A stretch of 64,000 bases of DNA from Lacinutrix sp. Hel_I_90 (GCF_000934685.1 NZ_JYNQ01000001.1:2034501-2098500); one strand, 5' to 3'. Shown: positions 43,369 through 53,750, counted from the stretch's first letter. Numbers and translations are program-made. The notes: generated by a model not told the origin, from the letters alone.

Positions 43369-44307
43369 TTAATTAATTGTTACTATTACTCTTCTGTTTA
43401 TAGACTGTCCGTCTTTTGTTTTATTATCTGCAATAGGTTGGTCTGGTCCATTTGAAGATGTTTCTATTTTACTTTCTAAAATCATATTTTTTACTAAATA
43501 TTGCTTTACAATATTTGCCCTACTTAGTCCAAGCTTAATATTCTCTGAACGATTTCCAATATCATCAGTATGTCCAACAATTTGTATTAATGTTTTTTCA
43601 TCAGCTTTATCTATATAACTGGCAATTTTAGCAAATGTTGACCTCTGCGCATTAGAGAGTTCTATGTTAGCATTTCCAATATCAAAATGAATCACTAAAG
43701 GATTGGCTTTAATCTCTTTTCCTAAACCATTTACAACGTCCTTAATATGTGTATCGCCTTCTATAACTGTCTTTATATTATAATCTAAAGGGCCATAATA
43801 AATGCCATTTGTACTTAAGATTATATCATCATCTAACTTTCCAAAAATATTGAGTGCATGTGAAGGAATGCCTTGAGAAACAAGATATGATTTTACAGAA
43901 TAAGCTCGTGCTAATCCTAAATTAGGAAATGCAGAATTGTTTTGCTCATTACTTTCGTAATTCCCTATAATTTCTAATTGTTTTTTAGGATTATCAATAA
44001 TATATCTTGTTAATTTAGAAACCACTTCATGTAGTTCTTCTGATAAAGGGTTAACGATTAGAAAGCCTGAGTTTTCAAAATTAAAATTGTCATTTGCATT
44101 AAATGACATTCCATTTTTAGAATCAATAGCTGAAAACACTTTTTTTGAGACTTTATCAACTTTTGATTCTTGCACGACTATCGCTCGCGCTTCACCCTTT
44201 TTTTCTTGAGCATCAAAATACCCCTTACCACCTAAAAAATAAGAGAAAATAGTTCCAAGCACAATTGTTAGTGAAATACCCAATAAATAACTGGTTTTTT
44301 TACTCAT
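43369..44307 (-). CDS. OmpA-family protein with one canonical and one degenerate OmpA-like domain
   Basis: 312 aa. The N-terminal signal or membrane anchor is at residues 5-25. A first OmpA-like region (about 70-165: LTRYIIDNPKKQLEIIGNYES...LGLARAYSVKSYLVSQGIP) lacks several peptidoglycan-binding residues. A second, canonical one (about 195-312) has IQIVGHTDDIGNRSENIKLGLSRANIVKQYLV with the TD...LS..RA pattern. It should bind peptidoglycan in the periplasm. Confidence 0.85.
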   Translation of the reverse strand: MSKKTSYLLGISLTIVLGTIFSYFLGGKGYFDAQEKKGEARAIVVQESKVDKVSKKVFSAIDSKNGMSFNANDNFNFENSGFLIVNPLSEELHEVVSKLTRYIIDNPKKQLEIIGNYESNEQNNSAFPNLGLARAYSVKSYLVSQGIPSHALNIFGKLDDDIILSTNGIYYGPLDYNIKTVIEGDTHIKDVVNGLGKEIKANPLVIHFDIGNANIELSNAQRSTFAKIASYIDKADEKTLIQIVGHTDDIGNRSENIKLGLSRANIVKQYLVKNMILESKIETSSNGPDQPIADNKTKDGQSINRRVIVTIN

Positions 44308-44473
44308 GGTAATATTGATTAATAGCTTATTGAATATTAAGTTATCAAAATATTAATATATTTTGTAAACATTTAGAGTTTAATTTCTTAAAATTCGATG
44401 AAATAAACAAAATAAACGACTAACACACAAAGGATTATAGAAACCTGGTTTCTTAAAAGCGTTTTTTTATCTT

Positions 44474-44758
44474 TTATTTTTTTAAACCCGAAATTACGGG
44501 CGCCTTTCCAAATTGAAAATTAATCCCAATCCCGAAATTAGAAAACTGGGCACGATCAAATCTTGATTGTAAATTAGAAGAGGTGCGAATTTTTGTTTTA
44601 TCATTGCGATACATGTAGGAGAGATTAATTGAGATATTTGGTATCGCTGTGTTATTTTCATCGACCACTTTACCTAAATTTTCAACGCTCACATTCGCAT
44701 CAAACTCAAGGTTGCAACTAAAAAATAGTAATGCTATAAAAAAATAAAATGGTGTTAT
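44474..44758 (-). pseudogene. small lipoprotein frame without a standard start codon
   Basis: Read from ATA at 44758, the frame gives ITPFYFFIALLFFSCNLEF, a good lipoprotein signal with lipobox, then NVSVENLGKVVDENNTAIPNISI and ends in strands like a barrel tail (FSNFGIGINFQFGKAPV), 94 residues in all. No ATG, GTG or TTG precedes the signal; an in-frame TAG lies nine bases before the ATA. The GTG at 44692 would lose the signal. It is probably a gene that lost its start, or an intact gene with an unusual start. Family not recognised. Confidence 0.4.
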
Positions 44759-44843
44759 TCGTAACTAATTTTAGTCAGCTTATTACTGTTTAAGTATAGA
44801 TGCAAAAAGACTTAAAGGTTGCTTGGTAAGCTGTTAAATAAAA

Positions 44844-44869
44844 AAAGCCACATCTTTCGATGTGGCTTT
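44844..44869 (-). terminator. terminator of the aldehyde dehydrogenase gene
   Basis: AAAGCCACATC-TTTC-GATGTGGCTTT, 20 bp after the stop. Confidence 0.75.
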
Positions 44870-44889
44870 CCAATTTGAATTAACACTTC

Positions 44890-46443
44890 TTATAAATCAA
44901 ATTTAATCCCTTGTGCTAAAGGTAATTCATCTGAATAATTAACAGTATTTGTTTGCCTTCTCATATACACTTTCCATGCATCAGATCCAGACTCACGTCC
45001 TCCGCCAGTTTCTTTTTCACCTCCAAAAGCACCTCCAATTTCGGCACCAGAAGTTCCAATGTTTACGTTTGCGATACCACAATCTGATCCTGAGAATGAT
45101 AAGAATTTTTCAGCTTCTTTCATTTCGTTAGTCATAATTGCAGACGACAACCCTTGTGCAACACCGTTTTGAGCTTCAATAGCATTTTCAACCTCTCCTG
45201 AGTACTTCATTAAGTATAAGATAGGTGCAAAAGTTTCGTGTTGTACAATTTCAAAACTATTTTCTGCTTCAATAATTGCTGGTTTTACATAGCATCCAGA
45301 TTCGTAACCTTCACCTTCCAAAACACCTCCTTCAACTAATACGTTTCCGCCCTCAGCTTTTGCTTTTTCAATAGCCGCTAAATAGGTGTTTACAGACTCT
45401 TTATCGATTAATGGTCCAATATGATTTTTTTGATCTAAAGGGTTCCCAATGGTTAATTGTCCATAGGCTCCAACAATAGCATCTCTTACTTTATCGTAAA
45501 CAGATTCATGAATTATTAATCGTCTTGTTGAAGTACAACGTTGTCCACAGGTTCCAACAGCTCCAAACACAGCACCAGGTACTACTACTTTTAAGTCGGC
45601 CGTTGGCGTAATAATGATGGCGTTGTTTCCACCTAATTCTAATAAGGATTTTCCAAAACGTTCTGCAACAGTTGTTCCCACAATACGTCCCATTCTTGTA
45701 GAACCTGTAGCAGATATTAATGGAATTCTTTTGTCAGTAGTCATCATTTCACCTACTTTATAATCTCCATTAATAATACAAGAAATACCTTCTGGCAAAT
45801 TATTTTCTTTTAATACTCCTGCAATAATATTTTGACAAGCTATTGAGCAAAGTGGTACTTTTTCTGAAGCTTTCCAAACACAAACATCACCACAAACCCA
45901 TGCTAGAGCTGTGTTCCAAGCCCAAACTGCCACTGGAAAATTAAAGGCTGAAATAATACCTACAACACCAATAGAGTGCCATTGTTCTCTCATGACGTGC
46001 CCTGGACGCTCAGAAGGCATGGTTTGACCGTTTAACTGGCGTGATAATCCTACCGCGAAATCACAGATGTCAATCATTTCCTGAACTTCACCGTAACCTT
46101 CTTGTAAAGATTTACCCATTTCATAAGACACCAATTTTCCTAATGGCTCTTTTAACTCTCTTAATTTATTTCCAAACTGGCGAACAATCTCCCCTCTTTG
46201 AGGCGCAGGCATGGCTCTAAATGTAGGATATGCAGTAGTTGCAGCATCCATCATTTTTTCATAATCTGCTTTTGTTGTTGTTGTCACTTTTGCAATTAAA
46301 GAACCGTCTGTTGGCGAATAAGAAGAAATCAATTCCCCACTTCCAAAGCTTTTAGAGCCTGTAGAGGTTCCATCATTTACATCTTTAATACCTAACTGTT
46401 GTAAGGCTTCTTTTATTCCGAAATCAGCTGAAACTGTTATCAT
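44890..46443 (-). CDS. amaB: ALDH7-type aldehyde dehydrogenase (piperideine-6-carboxylate dehydrogenase-like)
   Basis: 517 aa. NAD-binding and catalytic motifs are FNFPVAVWAWN, WKASEKVPL, ISATGSTRMG, the glutamate motif LELGGNNAI and the catalytic cysteine Cys303 in GTCGQRCTSTRR. The antiquitin-like features (ALDH7) point to oxidation of alpha-aminoadipic semialdehyde in lysine breakdown; the exact substrate is not proven by sequence. A TATATTTG -7 box lies upstream. Confidence 0.88.
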   Translation of the reverse strand: MITVSADFGIKEALQQLGIKDVNDGTSTGSKSFGSGELISSYSPTDGSLIAKVTTTTKADYEKMMDAATTAYPTFRAMPAPQRGEIVRQFGNKLRELKEPLGKLVSYEMGKSLQEGYGEVQEMIDICDFAVGLSRQLNGQTMPSERPGHVMREQWHSIGVVGIISAFNFPVAVWAWNTALAWVCGDVCVWKASEKVPLCSIACQNIIAGVLKENNLPEGISCIINGDYKVGEMMTTDKRIPLISATGSTRMGRIVGTTVAERFGKSLLELGGNNAIIITPTADLKVVVPGAVFGAVGTCGQRCTSTRRLIIHESVYDKVRDAIVGAYGQLTIGNPLDQKNHIGPLIDKESVNTYLAAIEKAKAEGGNVLVEGGVLEGEGYESGCYVKPAIIEAENSFEIVQHETFAPILYLMKYSGEVENAIEAQNGVAQGLSSAIMTNEMKEAEKFLSFSGSDCGIANVNIGTSGAEIGGAFGGEKETGGGRESGSDAWKVYMRRQTNTVNYSDELPLAQGIKFDL

Positions 46444-46479
46444 ATATAATCAATTTTTACGAATTATTTAATTTTGGTG

Positions 46480-46487
46480 CAAATATA
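46480..46487 (-). promoter_or_regulatory. -7 box of the aldehyde dehydrogenase gene
   Basis: TATATTTG on the minus strand, about 37 bp before the ATG. The -33 region has only CTTTT at the expected distance. Confidence 0.45.
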
Positions 46488-46561
46488 CTAATAAATGTGC
46501 GTTTTAAAAGTTATAGCTCTCTTAAAAATAGTAACTTTAATGTTTACAAAACCAAAACAAA

Positions 46562-47635
46562 ATGAAAAAAACGGTATCCATGCTCTTTGTCTTTTTCGTG
46601 CTACTCAACTGTGGAGAGCTTACTCGAAAGCCCAATGAGCGTTCTGAAAACACTTCAAGTGAAAACCCTAAAGAAGCTCAAGTAAACGAATTTGCCATTG
46701 TTATTCATGGTGGTGCGGGTACTATTCTTAAAGAAAACCTGTCTGATGAAAAGGAAGCAGAATACAGAGCGAAATTAGAAGAAGCCATTCGTGTTGGTTA
46801 TACAATTCTTGAAGAAGGCGGAACCAGCCTCGATGCTGTTGAGAAAACCATCAACGTTTTAGAAGACTCCCCATTATTCAACGCTGGAAAAGGCGCTGTA
46901 TTTACTAATGCTGAAACCAATGAGCTTGATGCTTCAATAATGGACGGCAGTAATTTAAATGCAGGGGCTTCCGCAGGAACTAAAACGGTAAAAAACCCTA
47001 TTAATTTAGCGCGAAAAATAATGGAAAATTCACCACATGTCATGATGGCTGGCGATGGCGCAGAAACCTATGCAAAAGAACAGGGTTTAGAATTGGTGTC
47101 TCCAGAGTATTTCTATGTTGAAAATAGAATGCAATCCTTAAAAAGAGTAAAGGAAAAAGACGCACAAAAAGAAAGTGATAATGCCTCGGCATTTTACGAT
47201 GCAACTATTAAAGACAGTAAATTTGGTACTGTTGGTTGTGTCGCTCTGGATAAAAATGGCAACCTTGCTGCTGGAACTTCTACTGGCGGGATGACCAATA
47301 AAAGATATGGTCGTATTGGCGATGTGCCAATTATTGGAGCTGGAAACTACGCCAATAACGCGACTTGTGCTATATCTGGTACTGGCTGGGGAGAATTTTT
47401 TATTCGTGCAACAGTCGCCCATGATATTTCTGCTTTAATAGAATACAAAGGAGTATCATTAAAAGAAGCCGCGAACGAAGTCATTCAGAAAAAAGTCCCT
47501 GCACTGGGAGGAGATGGCGGCATAATTGCGGTGGATAAATATGGAAATATGGAAATGAATTTCAATACTGCTGGTATGTATCGCGCTGCTATGAATGATA
47601 AGGGTGAATTGGTTATTGGCATTTTTAAAGAATAA
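46562..47635 (+). CDS. isoaspartyl peptidase/L-asparaginase, lipoprotein
   Basis: 357 aa. An N-terminal lipobox LLNC (Cys near residue 17) makes it a lipoprotein. The N-terminal-nucleophile hydrolase fold shows in VIHGGAGTI, NAGKGAVFTNAETNELDASIMDG, and the self-cleavage site before Thr223 in KFGTVGCVALD, followed by GTSTGGMTNKRYGRIGD. It cleaves isoaspartyl dipeptides or asparagine in the periplasm. Upstream of and collinear with the A2M gene but 158 bp apart, probably a separate unit. Confidence 0.92.
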   Translation: MKKTVSMLFVFFVLLNCGELTRKPNERSENTSSENPKEAQVNEFAIVIHGGAGTILKENLSDEKEAEYRAKLEEAIRVGYTILEEGGTSLDAVEKTINVLEDSPLFNAGKGAVFTNAETNELDASIMDGSNLNAGASAGTKTVKNPINLARKIMENSPHVMMAGDGAETYAKEQGLELVSPEYFYVENRMQSLKRVKEKDAQKESDNASAFYDATIKDSKFGTVGCVALDKNGNLAAGTSTGGMTNKRYGRIGDVPIIGAGNYANNATCAISGTGWGEFFIRATVAHDISALIEYKGVSLKEAANEVIQKKVPALGGDGGIIAVDKYGNMEMNFNTAGMYRAAMNDKGELVIGIFKE

Positions 47636-47793
47636 TGTGTAACAGACCTACTAGTCTTTAAATACCTGTGATGACTTCTTACTATAACGCATACTCAAAC
47701 AAACCAAACGCATACTATTTTATTGATAACGTATAGTATATCTCATACAACAACCACAATACCCTCCACTAATTTTACCGAAAACTATAGATC

Positions 47794-50700
47794 ATGCAAT
47801 TAACATCACGCCTTGCCGTACTAATCTTTATTATTCTTGCAACTTCTTGTAAAAAAGAAGTCGTTGAAACCGATAATCTTTTCAAATTTAGAGACTACAT
47901 TAGCTATACAACTTCTGGCCGTGTGTCTGTTGCCAAGCCAATCACGATTAATCTAAATAAAGAAGTGCAAGGTTGGGATTTAGACCAAAATATCACAGAC
48001 GACATTGTCTCATTTAGTCCTAATGTGTCAGGACGTTTAATTGCTAAAAGCAAACATTCGTTAGTGTTCTACCCAGACGAACCTTTAAAACCAGATACAG
48101 AATATACGACTACGGTAAAATTGGGGGCTATTTATTCTGATATCCCTTCAGAATTAAAAAACTACACCTTTCAATTTAAGACCATTACACCAAATTTTAA
48201 TGTTGTCACCAATGATTTACAGTCGTACAGCAAAGCATGGCAATATCTTTTAGGGGTTGTAAAATCTGCTGATGATATTACTATTGAAGAAGCAAAACAG
48301 CTCGTTTCTGCCAGTCAGGATGGTAAAAATTTAAAAATAGAATGGAATGAATCAAGTCTACCGCAACGTGTTTTCGAATTTAAAATCGACAGCATCAATC
48401 GTAAAGTTGAAGACTCAAAAATAGAAGTCAAATGGAATGGAAAAGCAATAAGTGCTGACCATTCTGGCAGTAATCTCGTTACCATTCCAGGTAAAAATAA
48501 TTTTACGATTACACGTATTGACGTGGTTCAAAACCCTGAGCAATATCTACTCATTAATTTTTCTGACCCTATTAAAAAAGAACAAAATTTTGATGGATTG
48601 GTAACCATTCAGAATGCTAAAAGCCCAAAATATATTGTTGACGGCAATATATTAAAAGCCTACCCTGATACTAAAATAAATGGGACTGTTCTGGTCGATG
48701 TGTTTCAAGGGATTAAAAACACCGATGGCTATAAATTAAAGCAGCCCTTTTCTGAAACTATTTCTTTTGAAGAAGTTAAGCCTCAAGTCCGTTTGGTTAA
48801 TAATGGTGTGATTTTGCCTAACTCACAAGAGTTGAAATTCAATTTTGAAGCCGTCAATTTAAAAGCTGTAGATATTAAAGTGATTAAAATTTTTGAAGAT
48901 AATATTCTACAGTTTTTACAGGATAACGAATTGCATGGCGGTAATGATCATAGTATTCGGCAAGTAGGTCGCCGCATCGTTACAAAAACGATGCTATTAA
49001 CCAGCGAAGCGGCTCAGGACAATGACAAATGGAAAACCTATAGTGTAGATTTATCTCGTTTATTCAAAGCAGATCAAGGTGCCATTTATCGTATAGAAGT
49101 CGAATTTAAAAAGGAATATTCACTTTACGACTGTAACGTAAATCGTGAAATTACTAATTCTGAAAACAACGAAGACTACTACGAAGCGGATTATTACTAT
49201 GATGACTCTAACGAAAGTACAACCGAAGACGACGCGCTTCGCGAAGAAGCCTATTGGGATAATGTAACCTATCGCTATAGAAACAACAATTACAATTGGC
49301 GTGAACGCGACAATCCTTGTCATGATGCGTATTATAATACAGATCGTATTGTCGCACAAAACTTAATGGCATCAAATCTGGGCGTTATTGCTAAAAAAGG
49401 CGCAACTAACGAGTACTTTTTTGCAGTTACTAATATTTTAAGCACCAATGTAGAAGCCGATGCAACAGTTAAAATTTACAACTATCAGCAACAGGAGATT
49501 GCAAGTACCACAACAGATGTTGATGGCTTGGCAACCATTAGCTCTGAGAAACGTGCCGCTTTTGCCATCGTTTCCAAGCAAAACAATCACACCTACATTA
49601 AACTAAAAGACGGCAATTCCCTATCGTTAAGCAAATTTGACGTTTCCGGAAATCAGTTACAAAGAGGTCTTAAGGGATACATCTATGGCGAACGTGGTGT
49701 TTGGAGACCTGGAGATTCACTACACCTGTCTTTTATTTTAGATGATAATGCTAACAAGTTACCCAAAGGACACCCTGTGAAAATGGAAGTGACAGATCCT
49801 AACGGAAAGCTCGCTTACAAAAATATTACTAGCGATAACCTAAATAATTTCTACACCTTTACAGTACCAACGACGACCGAAAGCAAGACAGGAAATTGGA
49901 ATGCTAAAGTGAGTGTTGGTGGCGCCACGTTTTACAAAGGCTTAAAAGTGGAAACCGTAAAACCTAACCGCCTTAAAATTAAAGTCGATTTTAAAGATGA
50001 AATCTTATCTGGTTCTGCACCACTTAGTGGTACGCTTAACGTCAACTGGTTACACGGTGCGCCAGCAAAAAACGTAAAGACTGAAATTAAAGCAAAATTT
50101 AGCAATGCCTCTGCGCCTTTTAAAAACTATAAACACTATGTGTTTAGTGATCCCTCTCGTACTTTTTCTGGTGATGAAATCACTATTTTTGAAGGTAATG
50201 TAAACGAAGCTGGTTTTACAGAAATCACTAATAAGCTAAGTGTTGGAAAAAATGCGCCAGGCATGTTAAACGTACAGTTTCTAGTACGTGCCTTTGAAAA
50301 TGGTGGAGACTTTTCTATGGATGCTTTTACAAAACAATACGCGCCATACGCGTCTTTTGTGGGTTTGAAATCACCTAAAGATCGCGCCTATGGTTCTTTT
50401 TACACAGATGAAAACCAGACTTTTGATATAGTTGTGGTTGATGATCAAGGCATGCCAATACAACGAAACGGACTAGAAGTAAAAGTGTATAAAGTGGAAT
50501 GGCGCTGGTGGTGGAACTCCTCTTATGATAACTTATCAAAATACACCTCAAGCAGCTTTCATAAACCATTTATGAACAGTACCATAAATACTGATGCTAA
50601 AGGCAAGGCAAGTTTTAATATTAACGTCCCGGAAGAAGCGGGTGGTCGTTATTTAATTCGTGTATACGATCCAAAAAGTGGTCACGCCACTGGCCGCACC

Positions 50701-53361
50701 GCCTATTTTTACAAAAACTGGTGGAAAAAACAACCCTCAGGGGATAAAGAAGCCGCAAAAATGTTAGTCTTTGCTGCAGATAAAGAAAATTATAATGTTG
50801 GTGAAACAGCAAAAATCACGTTTCCAAGTGGTACAGAAGGCCGTGCCTTAATTTCTATTGAAAATGGCACTGAAGTGATTGAGCACCAATGGATAAAAAC
50901 AAATCAGGGTGAAACGGTTGTAAAAATTCCAATCACTAAAAAAATGGCTCCAAATGTGTTTGTTAATATTTCCTTATTACAACCGCATGCCACTACCGCT
51001 AACGATTTACCCATAAGGTTATATGGATTAATTCCGTTGTTAGTAGAAGACCCAAATACTAAATTAGAGCCTGAGATTAAAATGCCTAGTGTATTACGTC
51101 CAGAAGAAGAGTTTACGGTAATTGTTTCAGAAAAAAACAACAAACCCATGACCTATACCATTGCGATGGTTGAAGAAGGTTTGCTCGATCTTACCCGTTT
51201 TAAAACACCAAATGCTTGGGACGAATTTTACGCTCGAGAGGCATTAGGTGTAAAAACCTGGGATATGTTTGATGATGTTATTGGTGCTTATAGTGGGAGT
51301 ATCGATCAAGTTTTTGCTATTGGTGGTGATGGTAGTGCAGCTGGCGGAAAAAACAAAAAAGCAAACCGATTCAAGCCTGTTGTTAAATTTTTGGGACCTT
51401 TTAAAATGGAAGCTGGCGGAAGCCAAGCGCACACCCTTAAAATGCCAAATTATATTGGTGCCGTTCGCACCATGATTGTGGCTGGAAATGTGGACAATGA
51501 AGCTTACGGAAGCGCAGACAAATCGGTAGAAGTTAAAAAGCCATTGATGGTCTTAGCGACACTTCCACGTAAGTTGAGTCCAGGCGAAAAAGTAACCTTA
51601 CCAGTTACCGTTTTTGCTATGGAACCAAACGTGAAAAATGTAACTATAAAGCTAAAACTGAGCGATGGCATTTCAGTCGTTGGTGAAGCATCAAAAAACT
51701 TAACCTTTGCTAAGCCAGACGAACAAATGACCTATTTTGAGTTGGATGTTAGCAAAGCTAATGGCAGCAATACCGTTGAAGTCATTGCCACAGGAAATGG
51801 CGAAAAATCAACTTATAAAGTGGCATTGGATGTGGTGAACCCGAATCCGATAACCTCGAAAATATTGGATGAAACCTTAAAGGGAATTGGATCTAAAACT
51901 TTAGATTTTTCAACCTTTGGCGTTCCTGGAAGCAATAGCGCCACGGTCGAATTTTCAACAATGCCTCCAATGGATTTCTCTCGCAGATTACAATACTTGG
52001 TGCAATATCCTCATGGTTGTGTAGAGCAAATGACCTCGAGTGTATTTCCGCAGTTATTCTTAAACGACATTTTCGATTTGCCTTTAAAGAAAAAGCAAGA
52101 GATTCAGTCGAATATTACCAATGGTATTAAACGTTTAGGAAACTTCCAAAGGCCAAATGGCGGCATGAGCTATTGGATGGGAGAAAATAATGCTAATGAT
52201 TGGGGAACTAGCTATTCTGGGCACTTTATGATTGAAGCTGAAAAACAAGGCTATGTATTACCATTAACCTTTAAAACGAACTGGATAAAGTACCAAAAGC
52301 AAGCGGCTCGCGAATGGCGCCCAAGCTACAAAACCTATAATAGTGATTTAGCACAGGCTTATCGCCTATATACCTTGGCTTTGGCTGGCAGCCCAGATTT
52401 GGGTGCTATGAATCGTTTGCGAGAATTTAGCGAAATTTCTAATGAAGCGAAATGGCGATTAGCAGCGGCCTACGCCTTAGCAGGACAAAAGGAGGCTAGT
52501 GAGCAAATTTCGAAAACGGCCAATATAGAATTTCAACCACCAAGATATAATTATTATACCTATGGCTCATTAAACAGAAATCGTGCGATGGCTTTAGAAA
52601 CGATGATTATAACTAAAGACAAACGCGCACGAGAACTCTCGGAGGGTATTGCAAAGGCATTATCGAGTGAGTCATGGATGAGTACGCAAACTACAGCCTA
52701 TAGCTTAATGGCAATGGCAAAAATGGTAAAAGCCAATGGTGGTAAATCTGTGAATCTAGAATACACAATGAATGGTAAAACCCAAACCATTAACACGAAG
52801 AGCGCCATTGCACAACGTGAGTTAACAGTTAAACAAGGCGGAAACACACTCGCATTTAAAAACAATCAAGACAACGTGGTTTATGTGCGTGTTTTAAACT
52901 CTGGTAAACTGCCCTTAGGTGAAGAAATCACAGCACAACGTGGCTTAAGTATAAGTGTCGCTTATAAAGATTTAAAAGGGAATACTATCGCTATTAACAA
53001 GTTGCAACAAGGTCAGGATTTTATGGCAACAGTTACCGTTTCAAACCTTAAAAATGAACGGGTGAGTGACGTCGCACTCACGCAAATATTTCCATCAGGT
53101 TGGGAAATTGTGAATACCCGTTTTACAGCCTATGGCAGTAACACTAATAGTCAAGCTCGTTATACAGATATTCGTGACGACCGGGTGAATTTCTATTTTG
53201 ATTTGAATAAAAAAGGTCAATACGGAAGTAATACGTTTAATGTCATGCTCAATGCGTCCTATTTAGGTACGTATTATTTATACGGTGTGCAAGCGGAAGC
53301 GATGTATGACCATGACTTTTTAGTGCGAACCAAAGGACAATGGGTTACTGTAGAGAAATAA
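47794..53361 (+). CDS. bacterial alpha-2-macroglobulin
   Basis: 1855 aa. A lipobox at TSC (residues 18-20) makes it a lipoprotein. Repeated MG-type domains are followed by the MG2 region near residue 629 (LKGYIYGERGVWRPGDSLHLSFIL) and an intact thioester motif CVEQ (Cys1409 to Gln1412, in YPHGCVEQMTSS), then the alpha-alpha toroid. Such proteins trap attacking proteases in the periplasm by the thioester. A Tyr/Asp/Glu-rich insert (about 448-490, EDYYEADYYYDD) is unusual for the E. coli type but fits the Bacteroidota type. It lies upstream of pbpC, the same pairing as E. coli yfhM-pbpC. Confidence 0.94.
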   Translation: MQLTSRLAVLIFIILATSCKKEVVETDNLFKFRDYISYTTSGRVSVAKPITINLNKEVQGWDLDQNITDDIVSFSPNVSGRLIAKSKHSLVFYPDEPLKPDTEYTTTVKLGAIYSDIPSELKNYTFQFKTITPNFNVVTNDLQSYSKAWQYLLGVVKSADDITIEEAKQLVSASQDGKNLKIEWNESSLPQRVFEFKIDSINRKVEDSKIEVKWNGKAISADHSGSNLVTIPGKNNFTITRIDVVQNPEQYLLINFSDPIKKEQNFDGLVTIQNAKSPKYIVDGNILKAYPDTKINGTVLVDVFQGIKNTDGYKLKQPFSETISFEEVKPQVRLVNNGVILPNSQELKFNFEAVNLKAVDIKVIKIFEDNILQFLQDNELHGGNDHSIRQVGRRIVTKTMLLTSEAAQDNDKWKTYSVDLSRLFKADQGAIYRIEVEFKKEYSLYDCNVNREITNSENNEDYYEADYYYDDSNESTTEDDALREEAYWDNVTYRYRNNNYNWRERDNPCHDAYYNTDRIVAQNLMASNLGVIAKKGATNEYFFAVTNILSTNVEADATVKIYNYQQQEIASTTTDVDGLATISSEKRAAFAIVSKQNNHTYIKLKDGNSLSLSKFDVSGNQLQRGLKGYIYGERGVWRPGDSLHLSFILDDNANKLPKGHPVKMEVTDPNGKLAYKNITSDNLNNFYTFTVPTTTESKTGNWNAKVSVGGATFYKGLKVETVKPNRLKIKVDFKDEILSGSAPLSGTLNVNWLHGAPAKNVKTEIKAKFSNASAPFKNYKHYVFSDPSRTFSGDEITIFEGNVNEAGFTEITNKLSVGKNAPGMLNVQFLVRAFENGGDFSMDAFTKQYAPYASFVGLKSPKDRAYGSFYTDENQTFDIVVVDDQGMPIQRNGLEVKVYKVEWRWWWNSSYDNLSKYTSSSFHKPFMNSTINTDAKGKASFNINVPEEAGGRYLIRVYDPKSGHATGRTAYFYKNWWKKQPSGDKEAAKMLVFAADKENYNVGETAKITFPSGTEGRALISIENGTEVIEHQWIKTNQGETVVKIPITKKMAPNVFVNISLLQPHATTANDLPIRLYGLIPLLVEDPNTKLEPEIKMPSVLRPEEEFTVIVSEKNNKPMTYTIAMVEEGLLDLTRFKTPNAWDEFYAREALGVKTWDMFDDVIGAYSGSIDQVFAIGGDGSAAGGKNKKANRFKPVVKFLGPFKMEAGGSQAHTLKMPNYIGAVRTMIVAGNVDNEAYGSADKSVEVKKPLMVLATLPRKLSPGEKVTLPVTVFAMEPNVKNVTIKLKLSDGISVVGEASKNLTFAKPDEQMTYFELDVSKANGSNTVEVIATGNGEKSTYKVALDVVNPNPITSKILDETLKGIGSKTLDFSTFGVPGSNSATVEFSTMPPMDFSRRLQYLVQYPHGCVEQMTSSVFPQLFLNDIFDLPLKKKQEIQSNITNGIKRLGNFQRPNGGMSYWMGENNANDWGTSYSGHFMIEAEKQGYVLPLTFKTNWIKYQKQAAREWRPSYKTYNSDLAQAYRLYTLALAGSPDLGAMNRLREFSEISNEAKWRLAAAYALAGQKEASEQISKTANIEFQPPRYNYYTYGSLNRNRAMALETMIITKDKRARELSEGIAKALSSESWMSTQTTAYSLMAMAKMVKANGGKSVNLEYTMNGKTQTINTKSAIAQRELTVKQGGNTLAFKNNQDNVVYVRVLNSGKLPLGEEITAQRGLSISVAYKDLKGNTIAINKLQQGQDFMATVTVSNLKNERVSDVALTQIFPSGWEIVNTRFTAYGSNTNSQARYTDIRDDRVNFYFDLNKKGQYGSNTFNVMLNASYLGTYYLYGVQAEAMYDHDFLVRTKGQWVTVEK

Positions 53362-53370
53362 AATAATGAG

Positions 53371-53402
53371 AACCTACAAGGTTTTTGAAACCTTGCAGGT
53401 TT
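53371..53402. repeat. AACCT...AGGTT inverted repeat after the A2M gene
   Basis: AACCTACAAGGTTT and AAACCTTGCAGGTT around TTG, with one mismatch. This form is common as a dispersed intergenic repeat in flavobacteria. It may also act as a weak terminator. Confidence 0.5.
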
Positions 53403-53438
53403 GCCATTAAAACACCCTCCTGTATGGAAGTAAAATAA

Positions 53439-53750
53439 ATGAATAAAACCTTCAAGCCCTATTACGCCGTAATCTTCACTTCTACTAGAACTGAAGGCGA
53501 AAACGGCTACTCTGAAATGTCAGAACTCATGGAAACCTTAGCAAAAAAACAAGAGGGTTTTATTAGTATGGATTCTGCAAGAAGCGACCTTGGAATTACT
53601 GTTAGTTATTGGGAATCTTTAGAAGCCATAAAAAACTGGAAACAGCACACCGATCATATTGTAGCGCAAAAAAAAGGAATACAGGAGTGGTACCGTTGGT
53701 ATCATGTACGCATTTGTAAAGTAGAACGTGAGTATGATTTTAACAAATGA
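53439..53750 (+). CDS. ABM-family (antibiotic biosynthesis monooxygenase-like) protein
   Basis: 103 aa. The dimeric ferredoxin-like fold shows in YYAVIFTSTRTEGENGYSEMSELMETLAKKQEGFISMDSARSDLGITVSYWESLEAIKNWKQHTDH. The family includes heme-degrading and quinol monooxygenases; the typical Asn-Trp-His set is only partly visible, so the role is open. It is squeezed between the A2M and pbpC genes and overlaps pbpC by 4 bp (ATGA). Confidence 0.85.
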   Translation: MNKTFKPYYAVIFTSTRTEGENGYSEMSELMETLAKKQEGFISMDSARSDLGITVSYWESLEAIKNWKQHTDHIVAQKKGIQEWYRWYHVRICKVEREYDFNK

